DNA of 64,000 nucleotides from Rotaria sordida (taxonomy: Eukaryota > Rotifera > Eurotatoria > Philodinida > Philodinidae), in assembly GCA_905250125.1 (NCBI GenBank), contig CAJNOL010000922.1, positions 2,610 through 66,609 on the forward strand. The letters are read 5' to 3'. Position numbers and translations under genes: made by a program. Of the stretch, positions 48,614 to 61,059 are shown piece after piece. Every line of letters begins with the position of its first letter. Positions within the stretch are counted from its first letter, which is position 1. The notes below the pieces were generated by a model. The model made no database searches. It worked only from the letters and a program-made list of their open reading frames with translations, and was not told the DNA's origin.

Positions 48614-51600
48614 AGGACAAGTGGTAATGTCTGAACGAGAGGCAGATAGAGAACTCGTCAACTATCTAACTAACACAAGAGTATGTGTCTGCTGAAGGCA
48701 TTAATCTGTGGTGAATTTCCAAGTAATCGAATTGATTATAAATCAGTCGACGAGAAGGAGAACGATCTGCCGCTAGGCAGACAGAATGAAGAATCAGATT
48801 TCATCAGACGCGCGCGAATGCGGATGTGAAGACGTTTATTTTTTAGAACGCACAAGAATGCGGAAGCTGTTTCTATGTTATATTACGCTCTCGATCTTTG
48901 AAGGCGGAGAAGAACAAGAAGAAAAAACTCGAAATAGTTAGTAAGAAAAAGCAAAAGAACCTAGGATGAATGATTCTATCATCTTCAGACATGGATGATT
49001 AGCTACATAGACGAATACAAGACCTCTATTCTCTCTATGTATGTGCGTCACTGGGTGTTAAATTGTGACGCGTTGTCGATGATAGAAGGAAATAGAAAGA
49101 TAATCTTGTTAGCTGCATCGACCGATCATCATCACCATCATTATTATTATTACTATAGACCATCAGTGTAAAATGACAGTAGAAAAAAGAGACTGATTGA
49201 TTTCCGTATCCAGATGTCCAAAAGAAAAAAAAAAAAGAAAGACGACCAAATGAAAATCTGTCGATAATAACTAGGATAACTTATCAATCAATAATTGTCA
49301 AATACTAATAAAATAGTATCTTTTTGATTCCGAATCTCATATATAAAATCATTTTCTTTTTTTGTGTCTATATTTATACACAGTAAAATAATTTGAACAA
49401 ACATTAGTGTACAAGTCAGTTTTGATCATCATTCCGATTGTATCCATTGAGCAGCAGTTCTTCTCAGCATGAGCTTAAATAAATAGACTAATCAATACAC
49501 ATAACATTATTTGTCCTGATTAATGAATGAATGAATGAATAAATACACCAGAGCGTATATAACATATACATTATCAAATCTTTTTCTTTATGACTTGTTG
49601 ATCTTTAAAAAAGACTAATTTTAACATTCTTTTTTTACTCATTGAACAGGTGTTAGATGTGTGCACTTCGTCTAATCAGTGATCATCATCATCAACATAT
49701 TGAGAACGTAAAGCACAAGGCGTCAATTGGTAAACATTTTGTTTTCACACTTTCTTTTTCTTTTCAACAATGTTTGATCCTTCGTTTTGTCGTTGTCGGA
49801 CAAGCCTCAAGGGATTTCTGTTGTCCGCATTGGAACTGTCGATCAAAAAGAAATAAAATGGAAACGACAGAGTAAAAATATTGACAAGCATTCATCGGTA
49901 CATTTATGTGTGTGTGAGAGAGAGAGAGAAAGAAGGGCCTAATGCAATTCGAGTATTATTGATAGTTTCTAACTAAGACGAATGACAAATATTATCTTAT
50001 ACATATGTATTATATATATATATATATATGTTGTGTTTGACGGTTGAAAATCAGTATTGAACGATGACAAGTGGAAATAAGGAAAGAGAATATACAGAGT
50101 TCTATTTGTCTACGTAATGGATGAGATGGCCGTAAGCTACGTCGACTTGCTCACTTTTGTGTTTTTTTTTAATCTGTTTAACAGTCAAAAGACAGAAATA
50201 TAAAAGAATAATAATGATAATAAGGATTATTTTATTGTCCAATCAACAAAAAAGAAAACTTTTATAATATAACAAATCCAAAAATTCTGTTTTTTTTGTG
50301 CTTTTAACTTCTTGTTCATCTTCTAGTCATTGAAATTGCTTTTGGATATTTTTGATATTTTACCAGAAAATTAATCATTTTAACCTATTCGATAAGTATA
50401 AGTGCTCTCAATAAATCTTTCGAGCATAAACGATGCGAACAGCATGTCAATGTTCTACAATTGTTTATGTGGATGATGTTCGAATGGTTGACTGATTCGA
50501 CACTCTCAGATAACATTGGTTTTATCTTGTATTTCTCAAATGTGTTATTTAGAACGTTGTCTTTAACATTAAAAATTAGTAATAAGTAGAATAGACAGAT
50601 GTTCAAGCGTAAGTCGAGTATCTCATTAGAAAAACGCCAAGCGCGCGAGAGAGAGAGAAAGAAAACGAGATGTACTCCTTCATTTTTTTTTCAATCGCTA
50701 TAATGAACTCTCAACATCATCTGTACACATGCTACTGTGAATGAGACTCAATGTCATAATATTATGTTGTTCAACTATACTTTAATATTGTATTGAAAGA
50801 AAAAATTAACTTCAATTTGACTTTTCAATTTATATACACTCGACATATTCTTTTTCCAAAATATATAACAGTGTTTAAAATGATTTTTATTTTGAATAGA
50901 AATCAATGATTGTACATGGTGAGCTCACACACATTGAGGTTAACTGTGTAAAGAGCAATGAGACTTACAACAGCAGGGAATCTGTTTAATAAGAAGAATA
51001 AGATTGAAACATTTGCACACGTTATGTGACGCACATCTATCAATGTGTTGTCTAGATCGATAATGATATCTTGTGTGACTCTAACACTTCATTAGAAAAG
51101 ATGATGTTAGTATATCTCTTTTTTTTTTCTGTCAATGACTAAATGTAAAAAGGAAATGAGAATGCCACTATTTAATTTGACACACATATATACACTCTAA
51201 TACTGAATCGTGCGCCATGCAATGAAGAACATGACATCCGTAAGACGCTCATGCACATTCGATGATAATGATGATTATGATTTTAGTACGGTAAAGGTGT
51301 GTGTGTATGTGTGCGTGTGTGTGTACTTTGCGCGAGAACGAGCAAATTCCGTTTGACAAACGTTTCCGATCTATGAACGGTCGTATCTTCTACTTATTTG
51401 ACAACGAAATGAAGTGCATGAGATGAAGGTATTAAAAGAGGAAATTGATCGTTTCCGTTAAAAAAATAGATATAAAAGTAACACACACATACACATATTG
51501 CACTTCATTTTTACTTTACTATTTAAATCTTTCATCTTATTTCTAACAAGTAAATTCATCGTATAAGTTAAATAGTTTTTCTATCGGCAATTTGTAATTT

Positions 51601-52290
51601 GTCACAAATAAATATCTTGTTAGTTATAACTATATTCTAAACACTTGTTATAATCTATCTTAAGATAAGGAAATACTTTTGCTTTCCCTTCTTTCTTTCT
51701 TTTTTTTTCTCTCACACTCTTCATCTAATGATGAAGATCATCATCATTTGATGAAGAGATGCCTCTTATATATATATATTTCTACTGAATAAATGTTGTC
51801 AAATGTAGTCTTTCTCTTTTGCTTGTCATCATTTCCATTCAACTGACTGATTGAACTGAGAGTATAAGACGACGAAACATTGACGCGCATGTCGTGTAAG
51901 ACTATAGTCTCTTGAGAGAGTAAGGCGAACGCGGATTATCATGACAGTTCGATTGCTGATGAATGTTCTCGCGGGATAGAGAATAAGAAAAACGAGTTCG
52001 ACTAAAGAACAACAGGCGATGAAGACGACAAGTGACATGCAACAATCTTTTTTCTATTGAGATGGATAAAAAAAATACACTATTGCTATTCGATACACAT
52101 ACACACATGTCGACACCAAATGGTTTATTCATGATTGCTTGCTTACTCTATTCTAAATGCAGATGAAAGAGATAGATAAAAAAGAAAAAAAAAGTACAAG
52201 AAAAGCACAGATGATGATTATGATGATGGTTCTCATTTTGTTTTCTTGCATGCACATGCATAGACAACTATAAATGATTCTGCTTGATGA

Positions 52291-52320
52291 ATAATAATAA
52301 TAATAATAATAGTAATAATA
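52291..52320. repeat. AAT trinucleotide microsatellite
   Basis: A run of ATA/AAT units interrupted once by AGT. Confidence 0.85.
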
Positions 52321-54052
52321 GATGAATATCAAAAAATCTTTAAAGATTCATTTGACAATATTTGATATTGATTTTGATTTCATATTTATAAAGATTTTTA
52401 AATGGATATTGAATTTTTTCGAATAATACTACGCTAATAAAACATTAATTGTCTGTAATTTCAATGGAAAATAATTATGAAAAAAAAAGGAAACTTATGC
52501 ATAATGACTGCTTATTTCGACTATGAAATGAATATTATATTCAGATTTCATTCAATAACTTTCGAGCTGATTATTGAAAAATAAAAAAATTCTCTGTACA
52601 AGTCTTCACGAAAATGTATACGAAATAATCTGTGTTTGCATTAAGCAAACTTAGAATATATCTGATTTTTTTTCATTAGACACAGTGTTCATTTTCATAC
52701 CAATGACTTCTTCTGTGTCGATATTCGGAAATGATTTCCCAAAGTATTTTTATGAATAAGCAAAAATAACATTTCAAATTTTTAGAGTAAAAAAAATCCA
52801 AGATAATGCAGTCATTATTCTACGATAGAGAATAAACCAAAAAATCCCTTCAGTGTTTTTATTGGAAAATAACTTAGCAGCATAATATATTTATATTTTA
52901 CATGTCATCTATAAACCACGTAAAATTCGAAGACAAGAAAAATAATATCGATAAAAAAAAACATAAGCTTAAAGATCCTTTCATTTTGTTTTTGGTCGGA
53001 GTTTATTAATAAATGTTTACTATCATTGTTTGTTTCAAGATAATTATTTTAAGGACTGATTAGAGCTCTCTAAATTGCCTATCAGTAAATTATTCTTTGA
53101 TATTTATTGTACAAATTGATATATTTTAGCGACTCGCTTCACGCCTATTCAAGGCTTTACAAAGGTGAGGAAAAGTCGAAGTCAAGGTTAACTTGGACGT
53201 CTTTGATGGGCGTATGCCTCGAAGAGACATCAATCGAATTTCGAAAAAAAACATTAGTATGTACATTGAATACCAAAGAATGAAACTTACAATTCAAAAC
53301 AACTTCTTGTATGAATTCTGACTTATTAGTCAGACATTTAGTTGACTCTGATCCAAGTCTCTCTAGTCAAAAATCATTTAAGGGAATAACTCTTCGGGAA
53401 AGTTTAGTACAAGCAACAAACTAATAAATTTCGTTATTTTTAGGCTTTGAAGTGTCTTGTCTATGGTTGTTTTTAAATTAAATTAGAGCTTGGCAAGTTC
53501 GAGTTGTGACTCGAATCAATGATTCAAAAAAAAGTAAAAGTTAATAATCCAAAACCCAAATCAATTTCAGAAGAAATTGATGGTTTTCTACAAGAAGAAA
53601 ATTTAACTAGTGGAAGTGTATAAAAAAAGAGTTGATTTTATTATTCTTATTTTGTGGATAAACTTCAACTGATTATGTCATTTTATTTTATGTGTTACTT
53701 TTCTTTTCTTGCGTATAAAAACTAGGAACTAAATATCGTTTAAGGAAAAACTTGCTGTTAATGTTCTTTATAAAAATGAATAGAAAATGAAAAAATAGCA
53801 TGACTCACTCAGTCCTGAGTGAAATATTTTAATAGATAGTTTGCCAAAGAATTTTAAAGGAAAAGCTTTGATAAAAATCGAGAAACTTTTCGTTATTTAA
53901 TTGACACAAGTTTTATTTGTACATAAACAAGCGACACTATTTCAACGTATCTTTATTTGTCCATGAATACAAACCAATGATATTTCTCAAGACATAGTTA
54001 TCTTACCCATAAATTAAAATTTTGTTAAATTTCTACTGTTATACAAGTAATT

Positions 54053-57000
54053 ATGTGTGAATCTCCACAATATTGGCAATCAACATCTTTCTGTAAGTTG
54101 TTTAAAAATTTTAAAAAAATTTTGTTTTTTTTTGAATATTTTATTTCTATTCATTAGATGATTGTACTGGTCGTGGTCGACCAAAAGGTTTTTGTGTAGA
54201 AGTTCCATCACCACGTATATCTAGTCCTAAATTAATTTCATGTGAAATATCAACAAGTGTACATTCATGTGAATCATATCCTGAACTTGTACCACCATCT
54301 GTTCCTTTATCAAGTGATGATGACGAAGAAAATGTAGAAAAATTTCCTGAAGAACAAAATCATACTTCGAAAATTTTAGCTAAAAATAATAAAGATATGA
54401 AAAATGTTAGTAGAAAAAAAGAACATCATAATTTATCAATAGTTTGTCCACCAGTTGAATTACCACTTAAACGTGATGATAAACAACAATTAACATTAGT
54501 TCTTTTACCATGTTTACAATTTCCTGAATCATATTGTTCACCAAGTGAAATCATTGTTGATTATTGGCGTCGATATCATACAATGCGTGTATCATTTTCT
54601 CAAAAAGAAATTGGATTTTTTTCAACTGCTGATCGTGCTGATCGAACACGATGTCGAGAAGATTATCGATATTTAGAAAAATTAATTTATCCACTTGAAC
54701 AAAAAAAAGTTCATTTTGATCTTAATATTGGTGCTGAATATCTTGATGTAAAAGTGGGTATTTTTTATATTTGTTATAAACTATTTTCTATTAAGTTTAG
54801 GTTCTTTATTTTATTTTTATTAGGAACCACCAGCTTCACTTGATTCAATGATGTGGTGGATTCTTCGACATAAAAGTGAATTATTTATTAATAACAAGTA
54901 ATGATCTTATATACACAATGTTACAAAAGTTCGAACGAAAAAAACAAACAAATGTGAATAGTTCCTCAGCAATTCAAAGAATTTAAATATTTTTTTTTCA
55001 TAGTTTGATTACATATTCATTAAAGTTTTATTTAATATATTTCAGATAAAATATTTGCACCTAAAAGAAGTCAGAACTAAAAATGTTTTACTCATGATCA
55101 AATTCAAAATAAGTCAGCATTGTAAAACGGTAACTAGAAATTAAGTTTGAAAAAAACAAGCTAATTGAATATTTCATTGGCAACACATTTCGACGATTTT
55201 GTCAAACGAGCATTGTCGAAAATCAAGGACATCCTAAAGTTAGTTTCGGACCCGATAGTCTGAGAAATGCAGAGGGTACACTAATCACTAAACACAAAAA
55301 CCGGAGAAGAAGTATCTCGTATCTTTTGGGGTGAGTGTCTAATGTCGATTAGAAAATTTCATTGAGAGTATCAAAGTATGGTTTGATCGGGCCCGGATCC
55401 AAAAGTTCTTGACCAGATGGGCTCTAGTTCTGGAAGACCATCGAGTAATTATTGAAGAAAAGGTCGAAGAAATTGATAATGCTTGTAAAAATGAACCAGG
55501 ATCAAGTGTTCGATCTATTTCGTAGAATTGTTGAACAAATCGTATCTTGTATGGCTTTCATAAGAGATGTGCCGTCATAATTTGTTCTTTATGGTAATGA
55601 GCGAGTTTGTGAAATAGACCGAATAATTGATCCTGGCTCATTTTCACAAGCATCCTTAGCTTCATTGACTTTTTCTTCGATGATTGCTGTAGATCTTCCA
55701 TAACGTCATTGATTTTCGAAGTATTGGTTTCACAAAATTGCTGGAATGTGTTTGTAGTGCAATGCTTAGTTGGCAGGTTTTAGTCGAATTCGACCATCAG
55801 TAAAACTATTTTAATTCTGACTTCTATAGACAAAGACACTAATCAAGCTGTAAAAAAAAAGATATTTAAATTCCTTCAATTCCCGAGGAACTATTGACAT
55901 TCGGTTTTTTCCATTCGAACTTCTGATACACCCTGTATTTAGGTTCTTTATTAAATTATGATAAACTTTAGATTTACTTTCGATTTTTTATCATGGCGTG
56001 GAACATTACGTAAAATAATGTCATCATTATTTGATTCAGTTCTCGATTGGCGTATAGGAATTATACGTTGGAATGGTTGTCATTTTATGACAGTTTTTCA
56101 TACAGAAACTGAATTAAAAATTGAAAATGAACAAACACCTATTGAAAAACGTATGCAATATTGGGGTCATAAATTTGAAGATTATGTTACATCAAATAAT
56201 CCACCATTAATTCCATCACCAAAAAAAATGTTTTCTACAATGAATAAAGCAACAATTGGTCGTCATATACTTTTATATAGTTGTGAAATAGATGCATGTA
56301 CATTAAATTCAACATATAATAAAGAAAAAAAACAAGGCACTTATGTTGAAGTTAAAATTGCTTATGCTAAACATTTATTAGATTTAAATACTGCTTCGTA
56401 AGTAGATTTCACAGACAATTAAAAAAAAAACTATGAAAAATTTTTGTGTGGATTTTTACTCTTAAATTTCTTCATATAATAACGAAGGAATAATAATGGT
56501 AGTTTTGGCGCAGTCCTTTATTTGTGTCGTCGAACAGATTCAATTCAACATTATTCTGTAGAATTGAATTCTGAAAGAAATCTCATCTATGCATTTTCAC
56601 TAAAGAGTTAGTTTCTATAAAAATTGGCATTAGTAAAAAATTTACTATTTCATAAACAGCTTTGAAAAATTCACAAGTTTTAAAGTCTGTCATGCAAAAG
56701 TAAATAGCATGTTTTGTAGTTTTATATTTTGAATTTGATACGACTCAATTGGAATACAAAATTGACTAAGATAGTATTCTTAATAACCTAGGTATCTGAT
56801 AAAATTTTGTTTAATATGATATTTGAATTTAAGAATCTATTAGTTGACTTCCTTTTACTAAATATTTTTCTTCTCTATTTTTTTATTTTTAGTTCTCGAA
56901 AATATGCAAAATGGTAAAGAAGAAATTTAAGTTATTATTAAATAGTACATAAGATATTTTAGGTGGCAACAATGTTTTTTAGCTGGTATTAATCATATGT

Positions 57001-57958
57001 TACTTGGTTTCCGAAATGATTATGGTATTGTTGAATGTTTACAACCACTTGGTGTAAAAGATATTGAAATACGAGCAGTAAATATTTGCATTCTATAAGA
57101 TAATTAATAAAAATTATCTATCTTAGAAAACATGGAGTGCTAGTGCATTTATATCATTTCTTGATGAATTCTGTTCATTTGTTCGACGAACAATTACAAA
57201 AGATTGGTCATATGAAGATAGGTAAGGTGTTAACTATTTGAACTTCAAGTAAAATTTTATTTTTCATCTTTTTTACACATATTTTGATAGAGCATGAGCT
57301 ATTGATTACAAAACTTGGAAATTGTCGTTATTTCTTGAAAACAAATTTCTTTCAAAATGTGCGAAATTTTCTGCTTCGCTCTGCTTGTCAGATACTACTT
57401 TTAGAGTCTGTGTCTATTGCAATCCTTGTAGGTCGTTTTTGTAAATCTATTTAGTATTTTTGGTTAAACGAGGAGGTTAAGTATTACATCGCGTTCGATT
57501 CATCATAACACCAGTCAGAAAATTACAGATGGCTTTTCTTTTTATTTTGTTTTCTTGTTGAGAAACTTGTGTACTATAGCGTTTTTAGCCGACATTCAAT
57601 GATTTTCGAATTCAAATCAGGCTTTTGTCAGAAAAACATATACAAATTCGAAATCAGCACAAGAAAACTGAGTCACATGAAGTATCTTTCTAGTCAATTT
57701 GACAACAAAATTCATTTGAAAGATACTTTATGTGACTCAGGTTTTTTGTGCTGATTTCGGATTTGTATTTGTTTCTTGAAGTTTGAATTATCGGCACTTG
57801 AAACAATGTTTTTTTCCTTTGCATTAAATATAAATTTATTTTCTAGAAATGTATATCTATTCTATTATTCTCCAAAATTAAAAAAAATCAAATGGTGTAT
57901 CTCAAATGACGAACAATATCAATTTCTTCCTGATTGGTTTATAAATGAATTTTCTTGA
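54053..57958 (+). CDS. DXO: DXO/Rai1 family decapping exoribonuclease
   Basis: Eight exons (54053-54092, 54158-54753, 54824-54897, 55972-56397, a 21-nt micro-exon 56893-56913, 56963-57077, 57127-57221, 57847-57958) give 492 aa. After a roughly 150-residue disordered acidic N-terminus comes the DXO/Rai1 fold: F-L-S-W-R-G, W-G-H-K-F-E-D-Y-V, S-C-E-I-D-A, Y-V-E-V-K and A-K-W-W-Q-Q-C-F-L-A-G. The E, E-x-D and E-x-K residues that bind the two metals in mammalian DXO are all present; the Gly before E-x-D in the human enzyme is Cys here. DXO removes incomplete or NAD caps and degrades the RNA 5' to 3' as mRNA quality control. Introns 3 and 7 are long and contain inverted repeats. Human DXO is about 396 aa; the excess is the N-terminal extension. 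Confidence 0.9.
55389..55702. mobile_element. hAT MITE end next to an inverted repeat in DXO intron 3
   Basis: A right-hand hAT end with GATGGGCTCTA (to 55426) matches the 6.7-kb MITE. Four bases later an inverted repeat begins, with arms at 55430-55525 and 55603-55700. Each arm reads as a short peptide with E-N/K-N-E-P-G-S-x-x-R-S-I-S, which resembles the helix-turn-helix region of mariner-type transposases, but in opposite orientations. Confidence 0.55.
57636..57772. repeat. Strong hairpin in DXO intron 7
   Basis: 55-nt arms (57636-57690 and 57718-57772) pair with only a handful of mismatches around a 27-nt loop. Shared core words are TACAAATTCGAAATCAGCAC and CTGAGTCACATGAAGTATCT (left arm). 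It could be a small palindromic MITE or a hairpin RNA. Confidence 0.8.
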
Positions 57959-58058
57959 AAAAGAACTTTAGTCTGATAAAATTAAAAAGAATATTTTTGT
58001 AAATTTTCTACTCATGTGTTTTTCTTTTCGACTAATAATTTTTTTTTGATAATTAATC

Positions 58059-58064
58059 AATAAA
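58059..58064 (+). terminator. Poly(A) signal of DXO
   Basis: AATAAA 100 nt after the DXO stop, with a second AATAAAC at 58071, just before the next start codon. Confidence 0.45.
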
Positions 58065-58116
58065 ATTTTGAATAAACAAAAGAAAAGAACTAAGCGCGTT
58101 ACATTTTCTATTCTCA

Positions 58117-58440
58117 ATGATATTCGTTCATCTCATATTTTGGTTATTTATAATTATTTTCATTTATATTTTAATTAAATATCACGAATATATAAATGCA
58201 ATAATTATTTTTATTGGTGGATTATTTATTGAAAAACTTCATTTAACAAATGTTTTATTTAATAATTCAACATATCGTGTATTTATTAATTATTTCTATT
58301 GGCTTTTAAAAAGCAATTCTTTGGTTACAATTGTTGGTTTATTAATAGCTATTTCAACAATTTCAACACTTATGGCAATGTTTAAACAATGGATCAAAAT
58401 TGGTGTACTTATAACAATATTGTATTGGCTTGGTAGTTAG
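58117..58440 (+). CDS. Small multi-pass membrane protein, unknown
   Basis: A single exon encodes 107 aa. Four hydrophobic stretches (about 3-22, 25-41, 68-85 and 90-105) fill most of the chain, separated by short polar turns with K-Y-H-E-Y and N-N-S-T-Y. No signal motif or family was recognised. It starts 158 nt after the DXO stop on the same strand and ends 159 nt before the next gene, so it is part of a close cluster. Codon use matches neighbours and the frame is full length. It could also be a 3' exon of something larger, but no acceptor in phase was seen. Confidence 0.55.
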   Translation: MIFVHLIFWLFIIIFIYILIKYHEYINAIIIFIGGLFIEKLHLTNVLFNNSTYRVFINYFYWLLKSNSLVTIVGLLIAISTISTLMAMFKQWIKIGVLITILYWLGS

Positions 58441-58599
58441 GAAGAAAGAAAAAAAAAATAATCAAATGAGACAGAATCTCTTTTTCTTTCTCCATATTAT
58501 TTTTTTTTCTTAATCAAGAAACAAAAAAAAAGGGTTGTTATGTGTTTTCATATTGTTCTTATATTATATTTATGATTGATTTGTATGTGTGTTGAAAGA

Positions 58600-60880
58600 A
58601 TGTTACAAGAATACCATCGACAAACAACAATCAAACCATTTGCACCCATACTCAAAGGTAAACTACAATAAAGTTTGTTTTTTTTTTGTAAAAATCTTTT
58701 AATTAGATCGAAGCACAAAACGATGGGATAGTGATATTTCTATTCCAACAAATATATCACTTTTATCTGTTTCAAGTTCATCGAAAAGTATTCATGATGA
58801 CAATGAGATCGATGATGATCAACATTCACGTGATAGTGATTCATCAAGTTCTAAAGAAAGTGTTTCTTCTCTACTTAATGAATCGGAAGAATATAAAGCA
58901 AAGCATGTTAACCTTGATCCATATATTTTTAATAAACATTTAAATGGAATACCATGTACTATTAGTAATTTAGTAGACGCTGATATTGATGAATCTGTTA
59001 ATGAGTTATTTGATGAAAGTAAATCATCATATCGACAACAAAATGATGAATATAATCCACGTTCAATTCGTCCACCATCATTTTCTCAGTATATTAGACA
59101 AGTTCAAGAATCAAGAACAAAACCAAAACCAATTCAACGTCGATCAGCTCGTATTCCTGTTCGAACAACAAAAGCTGAACAATTAAAACTTGCACGACAA
59201 CAATCAGCTAATGAAAATATGTCTAATTTACCTTATATACGTCCTTTTACAACTAAATCACAAATACGACCTTCGACAATGTCTTCAATAAATCGTACTT
59301 CACGTACACGAACTAATAGTAATAGTAGTCCTAGACAATCGGAATCTGCTCGATCATGTAAACTAGCAGTTGGTTCGAATGATCCTTTACAGCTCTCAGC
59401 AATGCTTGCTAAACAAATGCGTCAAGATATTCAGAGTAATAGAGGCAAGTATATTTTCTTTTTCATATGATTTCACATATCTTAGTATTATAAGTTATGA
59501 ATGTTTTATTTAGGCTGCATATGTGACAGAAAGTATTTGTTGTCTTTTTAAAATTTATATTTAAGATGTCAAGGATATAATTGGTAATCATACATTAATT
59601 TGTCACAGTTGTCATATAGATTAACATAAGAATACATGAACTGATCAAATTATAAATTTAGAAAGTAATCAGTAGTAGTGTTAATAACCGTATCAAAATA
59701 TATAATAGTGCGTTACGAACCTGCTGTAGATATAATGAATATGTACAACAGACTTATTTGCCAATAATTAGAATAATAATATTAATGTTAAATTAAGAGA
59801 AATGGAATACGAAAAAAATAATCGATTATCCTTCGAAAACAATTATAGTCTGCTAGAGATTTTTCACTTAACGTATCTTGTATTAGTATAATAAGACTAA
59901 AGAATACATGTAAGTTTCACATTTCAGCTTCAAAATGGCTGGCTACGTTCACAAGCTTTTTTGAACGAATTGATTTTTTGAATGACGGTTTGTATCAGAA
60001 GTATAATTGGTGTCTATACTATATCCAAACAATATTTTGCTCGTAAATGTTAAGTTATAGTAGAATTGGACATATAACAATCTTGAGGTAGTCAACTTTT
60101 GTTGGAGGAAATTTTTTAAACTGGATTTTTTTTCAAAGTTGTTCTAAAAAATCCTGAGTCTATATAAATGAAAAGAGGAGAACACGAGCTACATTTTGGT
60201 AATTAAAACTTTTTAAAAAGTAAATTATCTATAATGTAATGTGCGTATTTTATAACAAACAAGACTCTCTATAAAAAAATCGTCTAAAGAACGTTGTCAA
60301 GTATTGTATTGATATCAATCGCAAAAAATCTTAATATATTCAAGACAAATTCTTTTAGAACTTTTATTTATATTATAAACTCATAGTTTCAGCTAAATAT
60401 GAACTTGAATGAAAGATACTCATTGATAATCATCTCTTTGAATAAATAAGATAGATATTCATGAACTATAAAATTATTTTTATTAAAATATCATTATTAA
60501 AAATTTGTTTTTTTTTTCTTCTAGTTCCAGCTTATTCTAAACCATTAAGTAGTGCATTACTCCGTGAACAACCTCATCCACCACTTAATCAACAATATAA
60601 AATGAAACGTATTCATAATTGGCTTAAAAAAACTGCTCCATCAGAATATCTTGAATATAATGAATATGCATCAAATGAAAGTGCACGTGGAACAAATTTC
60701 AATGATAAACTTGATGGTGAATATGATTTACTTTCTGATGAAAAACGAGGAAATAATATCGAAAGAACATATAATGAAGCTCATCGTGTATTACCATTAT
60801 TTAATTCTGAAATTTATCGACAAATGCAACAACGTAATTTATTATTAACCCGTATTGAATTAGACTTATACGTTATTTGA
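58600..60880 (+). CDS. Disordered Ser/Arg-rich protein with a GC-AG intron
   Basis: Three exons (58600-58657, 58707-59444, 60525-60880) give 383 aa; family not recognised. The protein is mostly disordered: an acidic Ser-rich region (about 45-95), a block Y-I-F-N-K-H-L-N-G-I-P, a basic Pro/Arg/Ser stretch (about 145-225), and a helical C-terminus with H-N-W-L-K-K-T-A-P-S-E-Y. Intron 2 starts GCAAGT instead of GTAAGT and ends TTCTAG at 60524; joining there keeps phase 1 and continues the same Ser/Pro-rich, rotifer-like codon style. If it is not spliced there, the frame would end after a few residues (K-Y-I-F-F-F-I). The gene ends 179 nt from the convergent coiled-coil gene. Confidence 0.6.
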
Positions 60881-61059
60881 CTTCAAAGCTATACCAAATT
60901 GATTTTTTTCATATAGAAAAGATATATAAGCGGTAGACTAAAACTAAAAATATTCTTGTTCACACACACAATAGTTGGAAAAGCTGAATCAAAAAAACAC
61001 CCTTCAAAAAAAAAGCTAAAACCAAAATGTCTCCTTGAAAAAAGAAGTATCTTTAGATT

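Larger units (their letters stand above)
46710..54052. other. Seven-kilobase gene desert downstream of Six3/6
   Basis: No coding exon could be supported on either strand over 7.3 kb, unlike the gene-dense rest of the window. The first 700 nt are pyrimidine-rich (CTT/TCTC runs, 46790-47345), probably 3' UTR. Simple repeats dot the rest: TA at 48582-48610 and 50011-50029, TG-rich at 51295-51325, AAT at 52291-52315. Such a flank fits long-range regulatory DNA of a developmental gene. Confidence 0.5.

Noticed and set aside
60461..60523. An ATG-started frame giving an apparent signal peptide before the last exon of the 58.6-kb gene
   Set aside because: The hydrophobic run is the translated T-rich polypyrimidine tract of the intron; the TTCTAG acceptor at 60524 joins the preceding exon in phase.
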